Source: Oscheius tipulae (taxonomy: Eukaryota > Nematoda > Chromadorea > Rhabditida > Rhabditidae). Taken from it: 64,000 bases of DNA. The stretch lies in assembly GCA_037178975.1 (NCBI GenBank), contig JASJZH010000003.1, positions 1,426,001-1,490,000 on the forward strand, in the 5' to 3' direction. The notes under the pieces were generated by a model that saw only the letters and a list, made by a program, of their open reading frames with translations, was not told the origin of the DNA and searched no databases. A program made the translations under genes and the position numbers. Each line of letters begins with the position of its first letter. The stretch's first letter is position 1. This document shows, piece by piece, positions 37,559 to 49,411 of the stretch.

Positions 37559-40500
37559 CCTGGAAAATAGACTTTTGAAAAGTTGAAAAACAAGAAAATT
37601 GAGAAAGAAAAAAAGGTTCGGAACAATAAGTAACTCTCTGTTTCACAGTGTCTTTGTTTCTCTGTCTCTCTGACCAAATCTAAAGGAAAAAATCTAAAAA
37701 AGGTAGTCTCTACACGCGAAATCGAAGGCTCCGGGAGCCCAGGTCGATAGCGTATTGGCTTGGCGAGAGAGCGGAGGCGCGTGCGCCCCCTCATCCCCAA
37801 TAGAGGGAGAAAGCCACGACCGCTAAACAAACAGATAAAAAAGGCGAGAAAAAGACGTAAAGAAATAGAAATAGTTCAAAGTCATGCGATTTTCTCCAAA
37901 CAAACTGCTCGCTTTTTCCTGCCTGTTAAAATGTCGAAATCGATACGGGAGTTGTGATAAGATTGAGATTAGCGATCACGTAGTTTGTTATGTTTGTGGT
38001 GGGGGAGAGAGACAGAGACAAATAGACAGCTATCATATAAACAGTCCATGAGGGGGTAATGTGATTTGACAGAGGAAAGAGAGACACGAGACAGAGGAGG
38101 TCGAGATGAATCAGGGTGAGAGAGTCATGGTATCAAATCGAATCTATAGTCCTGAGAAAATAAGGTTAATTCTTAAGATCTTCTGTAAAAATAACTTGTA
38201 AAATACTGTGGGCTCACTGAACTAGGACTATCTGGCGACCTACAGACTCTTTTAGAATGTTCGACGGTTGAGCTTGGGTTCTGGCTCAAAACAACCTCGA
38301 AAGACAGAACTCCGAACAAATGGTAGAGGAATAGGACAGACCAAAGACCATTTTGGTCCCCTGTTCCAGACCCCTCTTATAAATAGAGACCGTTCAGAGC
38401 TCCCGCTGAGAAAAGAGGATCCCTGTAACTCTTTGAAAAGGACGAAACCATTGGTCTTCAAACCTTGACCAAAGGATGTAGATTAGGCTCTATGGGTTCA
38501 GTTTCGAGTCTGTTTTTGCTTTTTCACATCCCATACTCTTCCTTTTTCGTATTATTATTAAAACTGTCTGCAAAGAAAAGAGAGGCGCAACTGGAAATGA
38601 ATAGGACATCACGCCTCTGCGGTTGAAGTATGAGCAAAGAATATTGGAGAGAAAGTCTCCCTTGGAAGTTTATGGCTTCTTTTAGCCAGAAAGAGGTAGA
38701 CTACATTTTGAAAGTCACCCAAAACCCGTTTCTCCCCAACGAAAAAAAAGGAACGTCGCAACTATCTTTAGCTCCTCGGTCATTAGGAACCAGTCCCTAT
38801 ATCAGTTTTTTTTTTAGCTTGGCTAGACAGGAGAACCTAGGAATCCCACCCGTACCTTATCGGTCAGGCCACTGTTTTTGTGAAAAATGCTTTACAAGAA
38901 ACCCCGGAACGAGACCACTGGCACGATAATCTGAAGATGGCGCGCGCTTCATGTCATGCTTTTCTATTCTACAGACCCTTTTTCTCAAACAAAAAAATGT
39001 TGTTCTTCAAAGTTGGTCAGCTTGAAATTCTCTATAACTTTGTAGAACATCATTTTGCTCGAAAATCATTGAAGTTGGCCGTTTTGGGCAGGAAAACAAC
39101 ATCCAACGTGGCGCGTCGAAAAGATACTGAGATAACAAATATCGTGTCTATTGTTTTGAAGAACAGATATCGATTTTGGATGTATTCTTTTAATCTGTAG
39201 CTTTTTTTAAGCGTTTTTTGAAAGCATGACAAAGAGTTGGAACCGAGACGGTACGTGTGAGAAACCTATACACAACCTTTGGGAGGCTTAAGAGGGTACG
39301 GGAAAAATCACGCTGGGGCTCGCAGCCATAAAAACAAAAAAAGTCCTGTGAAAAATTTGAAAAGTGAGAATATGATAGGCAGGCTTTGGTTAATTGCTCG
39401 AATCGACGTCATTCTCGGCTAGCCAGCTGGGAGAAGTTAAAGGACTGCCCCGGTCGTGGCGGGACCCATTATTTAAGATAGAAAGAGCTGACCAGTCTGA
39501 AATTGGTAGCAAAACGAGAAGAATACTCGTACTTTCCTGTTTGTTTTGTCATAATCACTGATTTTTGATTGCTTTAATCATTTTAAGCTTGCAACGGCTT
39601 GAGGAACTTCAGATTGTGTCTCTCTGTCTCTCTGTCTCTTTGTCTCTTTGTCTCTGTCTTTCTCCCTCTCTCTCTGTTCCAAGATGTTTATACGTAACTG
39701 ACACCGTCCATATCGAGATCACTGCCGCCAAGAGCTCACACTGTCTCTTGCTGTTTATTACTCGCAGCTTATTATTCTTGTCTCTAACAGTCGATAAGAT
39801 GAATGAAGTGCGAGAGATTGGCGTGTCGCTGCTCATATACAGTCAGTTGGCGGAAACAGAAGTCTCAGTCTATTCCTTGCACAAGACCCAGACCATCTTT
39901 ATTGTTAGATAGTTAGTGGAGGATCTGCAGTCTGTTCCCGCTTCCTTTTCGAGGCACAAGCAGATTGCGCAACGGTAAAAGTGATCCGTGACTAGCAACT
40001 GCTGGCCATTTGTCACGGTCCCTGTCAACAGACTCTCTGGAATAGAGTCATCCGTGTCTGGATACTGTCAGAGTACTCTCTCTCTCCTGTGTGTCCATTA
40101 GTCATCGTTTAATCGTAATCGATTCAAGCGTATGCAAGCAGCGGCACCTCTATTTTTCCTCGGGCAATGAAAATACGACCTTTTTCTTGAGCTGCGTCGT
40201 TTCCCCGAAACTTTGAGCTGCTCTTGTATCGAGGCCGAGTAGTCTTTCGCAACATCGGTCCCTTACTATTGGGCAGTCCCTTCAGAGAGAGCCACACTGA
40301 CCATCTGACTCTCTCTTCTGATACCGTATCTCTCGCATTTCAAAATACTTCCCACTTTCTGCCTCGAAAAGAAGAAGTCACTATCTATTTCAGGGTCCTC
40401 ACTCCCTGGTCCACAACTGTCCCAGTAGACTGTTCTCCTTTCTCTGTTTCTTTTGTCCGTATCTTGAGACATGAAAAGATCCCGTCCTTAGATACTGCCA

Positions 40501-40683
40501 GATTCAGTGTACTCATACTCATAGGTACCGAAGTCCTACAGTAGTCTATTTCTTTCTCTTTGCCTCTCTCGTTTCATGTCATGTTTCGTCCCTTATGACT
40601 CGGAAGAGTTCTTCAGGCTCAAAGCCATCACTCTTTAAACATTCCCTCATCTCCTGTCCCTACCCAAATATCTAATTTTCAGG
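37559..40683. other. Divergent intergenic region, no gene seen
   Basis: 3.1 kb between the divergent V-ATPase and helicase genes. Open frames at 38.25-38.46 kb occur on both strands and look like chance. A GTCTCTCTGTCTCTTTGTCTC tract lies at 39.6 kb. A short imperfect inverted repeat near 39.01-39.05 kb shares TAACTTTGTAGAACATCA-like sequence with the hairpin at 46.75 kb. Confidence 0.5.
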
Positions 40684-43600
40684 ATGTCTTCTAGCTTTAA
40701 CAACCAAGGATACGGGCAGGGAAGCTACGGTGGCGGAAACCGAGACGATGGTCAGCGTGGAGGCTTCCACAACAGCTCGCGTGGAGGATTCGAGAACCAG
40801 CGTGGTGGATACGATGATGACAGGTTGGTATTTCTCTCTTTTCTGGTCTCTTCGAGCCGAACTTTGTCAAGCTCGAGTCCTTTCAGACGAGACTACAGCC
40901 TTGGCGGGTATGGCCACAGTGGAGGTGGACAGCAGAATGAGCATAGGAACCGTGGAGGTTATGATGACTGTTACAGTCGGTAGGTCAAGAGAACTGTAGT
41001 CCCCGTTTCTCCTTTGTTCTGGAGTGTATCTAACAATCCTAACTGATAATTTTGAGTTACCCTATCTTTCAGTCTCTTAGAGCATCCATATACCCTTGGA
41101 TTGGTCTTCAGAAGAGCTTTCCAATGCTTTGATATCTAGGAAAATTTCTAGAGGCTGAGGATATGGGACAAGGTCGGTGTCTGCTTGGTCTCACGGTCTT
41201 TTGAAAAAAATTACAATGATTTCTTCGCTTTCTTTTGCGTCTATAGTCACTGAATTTTTCATTTCAGAAACCAAGAAGGTCGTCAAGGACAGGGACAAGC
41301 CTACACCAGCAACCGTGGAAACTTCGAGCAACGCGGAGGAGGCGGCCATAGGAACTTTGGTAAGTCAACCAGACAGAGAAAGAGCTTACCTTTAATTTCC
41401 AGAGGAACGTCGTGATCGCCAGCGCTCTCCTCCTCGCATGGGACAGAGCCAGAACACCTTTGGTGGAAACCAGGGCCGTCAGGACCGTGGCGGCTACGGT
41501 GGAGGCGACCAGGGCTGGAACAATCGCAGACCGGAGCGCGTCTTCGAAAACAGCAACCGCGGCCGCCAGCCGGACAACCATGGTGAAGAACGCCAGTCTT
41601 ACGTCAATAACGATGACCAGGCATTTCACGGAGACTCGGATAATAGAATGAAGAATCGCGGAGGACAGAGGGTGGGTTTAGAGAGACAGATGCTGAGAGG
41701 CAAAGTTAAAAGCTGGCTGAACTTGTCATTTTAATTCGTCTATAGACAAGTCAACTCTAATACAGTTTCGTCAGCTGCTACCCCATCAGCTCGTCGTTTC
41801 TCGTCTCTCTACCAAACAATTAGCAAAAGCTACCAGTAGAAACAGAGACAGAGACTAACATAAATCTTTCAGGACGAGCCCTCGTTCCGTAGAGGAGAGC
41901 ATGGCGGAGACTTCCGAGCTGAGCGTGGAGGAGGAGACCGTGGCGGCTACTTTAACGATCGTGGTGGTCGCGACTTCCAGTCTGGAAACCGTGAATCCGA
42001 ACGTTTCGGCTTCGGATATAGCCACAACTCATTCGAGAAGGGTCCCTCGTCCTTCAATCACCAGAACAAGGTTGGACACTTCTTTATATTGAGATTCATT
42101 CTTTTGTTTTCAGCCCTCGGGAAGCCAGGGATCAAACGGATACGGCAATCAGTCTCAGAACAGTTTCACCAACCAAAACAGCTTCACCGGTGAAAATCAG
42201 AACAATGGCTTCAACAAGTTTGGTAAAAACCAGGACGGTGGACATAACAGGAGCTTTGGAAGCGTGACCCCCACTGAATTCGGCAATCAGAGCTCTGGAG
42301 GCTTCGGACTGAATCAGAGCAGTCAGAACAGTAGCGGCGGCTTCGGAAACCAGAACTCTGGAGGTTTCGGAGGAAAGCAGAATGTTGGAGGCTTTGGAAG
42401 AAGCCAGAACTCTGGAGGCTTTGGAGGAAAGCAGGGTGACCAGAGCAGTTTCGGACAAGACGGACAACAGAACTCGTTCGCAAATAGAGGCAAGGCCGGA
42501 GAAGGCAGAGAATCGGGTTTCGGCAATCCTGGCTCTGGCTTCGGCAATGGAGGCTCAAAGTTTGGTTTTGGGGGAGGTAACGGCTTCAACAATCGTGACG
42601 GAGGAAACTCCGGCTTCCCGGGACGTGGAGGAAGAGGCGGTGGACATGGCGGCTTCGGAGGAGATCGTGGTGGGCGTGGAGGTGGACGCGGTGGTGGACG
42701 TGACAATGCCGACCCCTTTGCCAATCAGACCAACTTTTTCTCTAATACCAATGACAGCAACGATGACGGAGAAGACGCAGGTGCCTCATTCAGAAGAGGA
42801 GGGGAAACTCGAGCCGGAGACGCATTCGCCAACGAAGGCGGAAACTTTGACAGTGTGAACAACACGGTGTTCCGCAGAGGCGGCAATGGAATGGTGAGTA
42901 CAGGGGACAGCGAGACAAGGAGAGACACAGAGAAAGAGAGGCAGTGAGGTAGAGAAAAAAAGGCAGAAAGAAAGAGACCAACAGATAGAGAAAATAGAGA
43001 CAGAAAGACATAGAGACAGAGAGTCAGTGAGACAAAGAAACAATGAGAGACATCTTTGATTATTAGCATTCCAGAGCGGTGATAGAACCGATGACACCTT
43101 GCGTGCTCCCCGTGACTGGATACCCGAGGAGAGGGATGTGGAAGAGCTCTATAAAGAGTGCGAGGAGAATAGCAACATGTACTCTGCCGAGGACCATGAT
43201 AACATCGTCGTCCATGGCCCCATGAAGGACAATCGCATCACCCTTTGGGAGAACTCTGGCCTGGACGAGAAGCTCGTGGAGATCCTTGTCAGAAAGAACA
43301 AATGGATCCAGCCCTACCCAATCCAGTCTGCCACTGTCCCGGCAATCCTCAAGGGCTACGATGTGGCTGCTAAAGCTGAGACCGGATCGGGAAAGACTGG
43401 AGCCTTCGCGATCCCCATTGTGGACTGGGTGAGTTACATATCATAGTCTCTGTTTCTTTGTCTTTCTGTTTCTTTCATCTTATTTTCTTCCAGATTATCA
43501 AGAACCGCAGTTCCGAAGGCCGGACCATCCACCCCTATGCCGTGATTCTCGAACCCACTCGTGAACTGGCCAACCAGGTCTACGACGAGTTCAAGAAGAT

Positions 43601-45475
43601 TACCTACAACACCGGAATCAGAGTCGTACTCAACTACGGACAGATCAACTCCTTCAAGGTCCGCACGGAGATCCAGAAGGGCGTCGACATCTACATCGGA
43701 ACCATCGGAAGGCTAATGGATTTCCAGTGCAAGGGAAATGTCGACCTACGTCGCATGAAGTTCTTTGTTCTCGATGAGGCTGACAACCTCCTGAAGGCCA
43801 ACGACATAGGCCAGCTCGAGGAGATTATGGCGCATCCCTATTTCCAAGAGGGCAAGTCGAACAGCCAGACACTCCTCTTCTCTGCTACCATGAATCCGAC
43901 TGCCGACAGCATGGCAACTAGGTTGATGCGCAAAAAGTAATTTCAGTTCCGCTTGCCAATATAGTTTTTATTTTCAGTATGATAGTCGGTGTCGAAAACA
44001 CCGGCAGTCGAGCAAACCGTCACGTCATGCAGAAGTACGTTCAGACCCTCAGCTCTGCCGACAAGAGAGAAATGCTGGAAAAGATCTTTGGAGAAGATAA
44101 CGCGCAAGGAAAAGGTAAGAGAAACAGCGAGGCAGCGTGGCAGAATGACAGAGGGATATAGAGACAGATAGGCAGTACCTATTCAATGGTTTTCAGTAGT
44201 GAAGACTCTCATCTTCGTCGCCACAAAGAAAATGGCTGACATGTTTTCCATGGCCATGCCGGAAGGACTCACCGCTGCCTCAATCCACGGAGATCGTTCC
44301 CAAGACCAGCGTACCCAGACGATCAACGACTTCAAGCGCGGAAAAATCCACGTTCTCGTCGGTACCGACGTCTGTGCCCGAGGTCTGGACATCCCGAAGC
44401 TGGACAGGGTTATCGTCTACGATACTCCGGACAGGAAGAGAGGAGGAGACATGGAGCAGATGCTCAACGAAATCGCTCACCGAATCGGACGAACTGGTCG
44501 TCAGCAGGCTGGAACAGCCATTATCTTTTGCGACCATTCCGTTGATCAGACGATGGCCAAGAGTCTCGTCGAGTTCCTGAGCGAGGCTCAGCAAGAGGTC
44601 CCGGACTTCCTCACCGACATTGCCGAGGGAAGAGGGGGCCGCAGTGGCTTTGGAAAATGGTCCAGCGGATTCGGATCGGGTGGAGGAGCCTGTTTTGGTT
44701 CTGGCTCCGTATTCGGCTCTGGAACCGGTTTCGGCAGCGGCGGAGAAGCAGACTTTGGATTAGGAGGTGTGTGACAGTGACAGTGATGTTACCCTATCAA
44801 TTTCAGCTGGCGAAGGTTTCGGCACCGGCAAGGGATTCGGCTCCGGCGGCTTCGGCTTCGGAAAAGACGACAAGAAGAATGACCCGACTGGAAGCTTCGG
44901 ATTCGGCTCTGGGACTGGATTCGGCAGAGGAGGAGGCTTCGGCTCCGGAAAGTCCAACGAGAAGAAGGACGAGCCCACCTTCGGGTTCTCCGGGTTTGGA
45001 AACGGCTCCAGCGCTTTCGGCTCCAATGGCTTTGGAGAAAAGCCAGCTAGCGAGACGACTACTGGCTTCGGGCAGGCGAACAGTTTTGGAAGCTCATCCG
45101 GAGTTGAGAAAGCTGGCTCCGAAGGTAAGGGAACAATCCACAGGACATCACTCAATGCCAACAACGCCGCATCCCCATCGACTCCCGTCCCGACTGATCT
45201 CGAGGAGACGGAGACTATCACCGCTGATGAAAAGGTCCCGGAAGAAAAAGTAACTGAAGAAAAAAGGAACTTGGAAGTTAAGGAAGCTGAGAAGGTGAAG
45301 AAAGAGGAATCCGAGAAGAATGAAGATCCTGGTGTGTGTCTCTCCGTCACTCTGTCTCACTATCTCTGTCTCTTTGTCTCTCATTCTCAATTTTTCAGGA
45401 TTTGGATCCAGCTTCACGGACAAACTAGACTATGAGGAGGAATCCGAAGAGAAAACTACCGAATGCGACTTCTAG
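40684..45475 (+). CDS. Vasa/GLH-like DEAD-box RNA helicase with FG/RGG-rich ends
   Basis: Twelve exons (40684-40823, 40887-40979, 41268-41359, 41403-41671, 41873-42070, 42114-42893, 43075-43428, 43494-43936, 43978-44114, 44197-44766, 44807-45331, 45399-45475) give 3678 nt, 1225 residues. Residues 1-524 are Gly/Asn/Phe/Arg-rich (GGFG, RGG, SGGFGG repeats). The helicase core has IQPYPIQ (Q motif), AETGSGKT (I), PTRELANQ (Ia), GTIGRL (Ib, usually TPGRL), DEAD (II), SAT (III), ARGLDI (V) and HRIGRTGR (VI), with EVPDFL after it as in Vasa and DDX3. An insertion of about ten residues precedes motif VI. The C-terminal ~270 residues are again FG-rich, then acidic, ending CDF. No CCHC knuckles are visible, unlike C. 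elegans GLH-1. Such FG-rich helicases act in germ granules (inference for this gene). ATG lies one base after TTTTCAG. Confidence 0.93.
41715..41850. repeat. Dispersed repeat family, copy F
   Basis: This copy lies in helicase intron 4. It has GCTGAACTTGTCATTTTAAT, GACAAGTCAACTCTAATACA, GTCAGCTGCTACCCCATCAG and CTCTCTACCAAACAATTAGC, in the family order. Confidence 0.75.
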
Positions 45476-45554
45476 ACTTCCAGTGCAATTCTCTTGTCAT
45501 GCTTCCGGGTTCTGATCTCCTTGCCATCATGTTATCCCAGTGCTTGTTCCCGAA

Positions 45555-45560
45555 AATAAA
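45555..45560 (+). terminator. Polyadenylation signal of the helicase gene
   Basis: AATAAA lies 80 bp after the helicase stop codon. The next gene on the strand begins only 211 bp further on, the spacing of a trans-spliced operon. Confidence 0.55.
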
Positions 45561-45770
45561 ATTTGGACCCCCCAAAATGTTGTTCTTCCACTAGGAAACA
45601 TATCCACTGATATTTGGCATTCAAATTGACCGGCTTCTGACAGCCGAAAACTTCGGTTCTTCACGGTTTCTCCCATACCGTCTCGAAGCGCGCCTATCCT
45701 TATGTGGGCGGCCGAAGATCCCCTAGCTCTCCTCCTCAACCCTCTATATCCAATTTTTAGCCCCTTTTTA

Positions 45771-47751
45771 ATGGAAATTTCTCGTCTCCCTCTCGAAAAC
45801 ACGTCCTGGCTTGAAATCTTCACCAAGTTCATCCTCCCCGGCCGTCCCTTCATTCTGGATTCTGACTGGACCCGCGACTGGCCTTCCAGGAAGGAATGGG
45901 TCCGAGACGACCAACCGAATCTGAACTTCCTCTTGGAGAAATATGGTAAGTTTTTTTTTGTCTTTCTGTGATTGAGAACATGCTTAGGAGAGGCTAAAGT
46001 ACCAGTCGTGACGGAGAGAGACGGAGAAGTATTGGAGATGTCGTTCAGAGAGTACGTAGACTACTGCAACGAGCCGACAAGTGAGCATGGAGCACTGTAC
46101 CTAAAGGACTGGCACTTCCAGAAAGAGTGAGTGGTTTCTGTCTACCTATCTTTATGTCTCTGTTTCTTTGACTCTCTGTCTGTCGATGTATCTGTTTTTC
46201 TGTTCCAGTCTCTCATTTCTTTTTCTCCTTACAGATGCAACGGCTCTGCTGTCTACTCTCCTCCACCCTTCCTCTCGACAGACTGGCTGAACAACGAGAC
46301 CTGGACTGACGACTCGAATAATCCAGTCAACGGCGATTACAGATTCCTTTACTTTGGACACAGGGGAACCTGGTGGGTCTCACTCTCTTCTCCTGGACCC
46401 ACAATTTCAGGACTGGCTTCCACTCGGACGTGCTCTCGACTCACAGCTGGTCCGCGAACATTAGTGGCAGAAAACAGTGGTATCTGGTGCCGAGAGGGAA
46501 TGAGATGATCTTCAAGGAGGGCCGGAACTTTGTCAAGGACATTCGGACCAGGAAGGAACTCTGGGAGAAGGTATTTTGTTTATTTCATTGCGAGCTTCCT
46601 ACATACGCTCATATATCATGCAGAAGTGCCGCGCCGGCTTCTCCGCATAGTACAATTGGTTAGAGTTCCGGCTACAGATCAAAACGAGCCCGATTTGATC
46701 CCCGCCCTTGACAAATGCTAGAAAATCGATCTCCTAGGGAGCAGATTTTTGATGCTCTGCAAAGTTGTAGATCAGATCAACAGCTACAACTTTGCAGAAC
46801 ATCAAAAAGTCAAAAAAATAACGTCTTAACTCCAAAAAGCAAGATATTCGGCACGCGTATGCTCGACCAGCATGGCCTGGACAAGCGGATACCTTAATAA
46901 GAGTTTTTAGGCCAAAGTCGTGACTTTTGTTCAAGAAGCCGGCGAGATCGTCTTCACCCCCTCCAATTTCTACCACCAAGTCCATAATCTCGAGACGACC
47001 ATCTCCCTAAATCACAATTCCATCAACGCCTCCAACATTCAGCTCGTCTGGGAGTTTCTACAGCACCGCGTCGTGGACATTCGCGAAGAAATCGGTCATC
47101 TGAAAGAAATTTTTAACGAAGAGGAGATGAAAAACCAAGTTCAGGTCTGTTTTCTCGATCTTTGAAACAGGGAAAACGGGAGGGTGGTCCCGACTCGCAC
47201 CCGTATCATCTCGTCGGCAGCGGGAACAAAGGTCGGGGAGAAAGCGGGGACCGCGGGAATGATGACTGCACTAAGTGGGAATCTACCTGAATGGCAGTGA
47301 TTTGAACACAGTGTAAAACAAATCTGACCCAATTATAAGCTTTGGAAACTTTTCAGTTCTTGACTGAAAATTGAAGCTTTTTTTGTTTGTCGGAATATGA
47401 AATCAAGGGCTCCACTGTCTCTCTCTTTCTCTGTCATACGGTCGAAATCAGTCTAACCGAAATCAATTCCGTTTTCAGCTGATTCTCAACGCAGATGCCC
47501 GTCTCGACTTTTCTCGTCTCTCTCAACTTCTGGATCTAATCATTCAGGATCGTCTCTTCCGTACCATCTCCCCCTACCAGTGTCCTTCTCATTCAGATAC
47601 TCGTCTTTGTCAATCCTCGTGCTTCTCTCTTCCCTGTGATTGTTCAACCTCTACCTGTGATCTCTGTCTCTCTTATCTCCACTCCTATGAACTTTCAATT
47701 GCTCAAACTATTCAGAACGAGGGTCAAGAGTTTGTTCTAGGACCCATGTAA
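45771..47751 (+). CDS. JMJD4-type JmjC 2-oxoglutarate oxygenase
   Basis: Six exons (45771-45945, 45988-46126, 46235-46372, 46411-46570, 46911-47144, 47479-47751) give 1119 nt, 372 residues. The JmjC core is clear: LYLKDWHF, LYFGHRGTWTGFHSDV with the iron-binding H-x-D, THSWSANISGRKQWYLVP, EAGEIVFTPSNFYHQVHN with the second histidine, and SLNHNSINASNI. Human JMJD4 hydroxylates a lysine in release factor eRF1, so a role in translation termination is the best guess. The cysteine-rich segment CPSHSDTRLCQSSCFSLPC near the C-terminus is unusual. The ATG is 10 nt after a TTTTTAG acceptor, and the gene lies 296 bp after the helicase stop. Intron 4 holds a tRNA-like sequence and a 25-bp inverted repeat. 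Confidence 0.93.
46640..46712 (+). other. tRNA-like element in a JMJD4 intron
   Basis: CATAGTACAATTGGTTAGAG resembles an A-box and GATTTGATCCCC a weak B-box. It does not fold as a complete tRNA. Confidence 0.4.
46746..46808. repeat. 25-bp inverted repeat (hairpin) in a JMJD4 intron
   Basis: Arms 46746-46770 and 46784-46808 pair at 24 of 25 positions, with a 13-nt loop. The core is CTGCAAAGTTGTAG. It could be a tiny palindromic transposon remnant or a small-RNA precursor. Confidence 0.6.
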
Positions 47752-49411
47752 TCTTTGAGTTTGTGATATCTTTTTTGGAGATAAATTTCTTTCGTATGGT
47801 GTTCTTCTTTCTGCTTCTCTGCCTTGAGAGAGACAGGGAGATGAGAGACAGAGAGACAGAACGAGACTCCGAAATGTTACCCAAACACCTGTGGGCCATG
47901 GATTATCCGAATGGAGGGGGGAGGGGGGTGTCACAGAGGATAATGTAGTGCATCGAACCGATCCCTGCCGCGCGCATTCAACACAGTCAAAACATTCGCT
48001 GGTAATAGTTGGCAAGCATCCCCCTAAGTTCCAATTTTCAAAAGGAGGGAAATGCTCAGTGCCAGCAGGGGGCTGCTCAGTCCTAAAGCACTTTCCCATC
48101 CAGTTAGCACTCTATAGCAAAACGGAATGGTGTAAGTGAATTGCTCGATATTGAAAGCACTTTCAAGAAAGTAAGTACTCGGAAAAGCATTTTTTTTTCG
48201 GTCGAAAGTAACCCAGAGTGCTGTGATTGGAGGTTCGATCCTTTCATGAAAGTAAGGCTACTAGACGCTCCGGTATATAGGCACGGCCTATAGTGTTTCA
48301 TATTGTGTAGTTTCTATCTATTTTTAGTGTCATCGCGTCTTTGTGTATCTGTAAGTTCATGATTTAAGTTGACGAGTCAGCAATAGGAGTAAACTTATAA
48401 CCTTTTTCTAACGGGGAAGCGACCCGGCCGCCTGATGTCAATCTTCAATTGTAAGTCAAGATGGAATCTCTCTAATACTGTCTCTCTACTACTAAAGCGC
48501 AATGGTGTCCGTCCGTGCGTCACCACGAGCAAAAAGCCGGCAAGTCATAGCATGTCAAGAGTTTAGTTGACAAGTTAGCTTGAGGAAAACTTGGTATTCC
48601 CAAATGGAACATCGTCTACCTGTCACGGGCCCCAACGGGCTACCTCAATGAACACGAAGCTGACCGACCAGTTAATCCAATATCGACTTCGAACAGTTGG
48701 AAGAGAAAGTAGAGAGGGGAGAGGTCTCCGACAGTCTACTCCTCAAAAACAATCGAAGTTGCGGTCTTCTATCGACAGCAGCAGGGAAAACCATTTGTGG
48801 ACTTTCAGAAGGTTAGACTTGTCTGTCTCTCTGTCTTTTTTCAAGACATGGTTTCTATAGCATAAGCAGACCTATTATTAAATCTCACAGTTCCCCCTCC
48901 TGGTATATGGGCCAACAGCATGAGCAAGCTAGCTTAAATTCCTGTGATCCAAAGTTCAAAAAACTATCTTCACCATGTATATTTCATTTTTAAAGGCTGG
49001 TTTTCGTGGTGACGGAAAAGTCCTCACGGCAGTTTAGAGTATCGGCGATCGTCCACTTTCTAGAACGATGTGGTCCTTGGTTACAATTGAGAAAAGCTAG
49101 CGGAGAGAGAATTCTTTCGGGAAATGGGACTGGTTACAGAGTTCGCTGCAGTTTGCGGGCTCAATAAGAAAAAAGGCAGCATTCTAGCCCGACTAAGTCT
49201 AAGTTAATCTCAGTATTAGTTCCCAGGGATAAAAACTCAAAGGTATCCAATAAGCTGTTATTGCCGGTGCAACACACTTGGTCCAAAATTTCGGCTGCAG
49301 CCAATTCTCCTAACTATTTGTGCAGAGAAGTCTTTATCGCTGACACTTCTTGCCACGCCTAATCTATATAACTGCAGCAAGGAGAAAAGTACCAGCCGCA
49401 AGGCTCTCAAA
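47752..49411. other. Intergenic, no gene seen
   Basis: 1.66 kb between the JMJD4 stop and the first kinase gene. A GAGACAGAGAGACAGA block lies at 47.83 kb. No exon-like frame is supported. Confidence 0.5.

Noticed and set aside
42323-42724. Minus-strand Pro-rich open frame
   Set aside because: It is the complement of the Gly-rich repeat exon of the helicase gene and has no context of its own.
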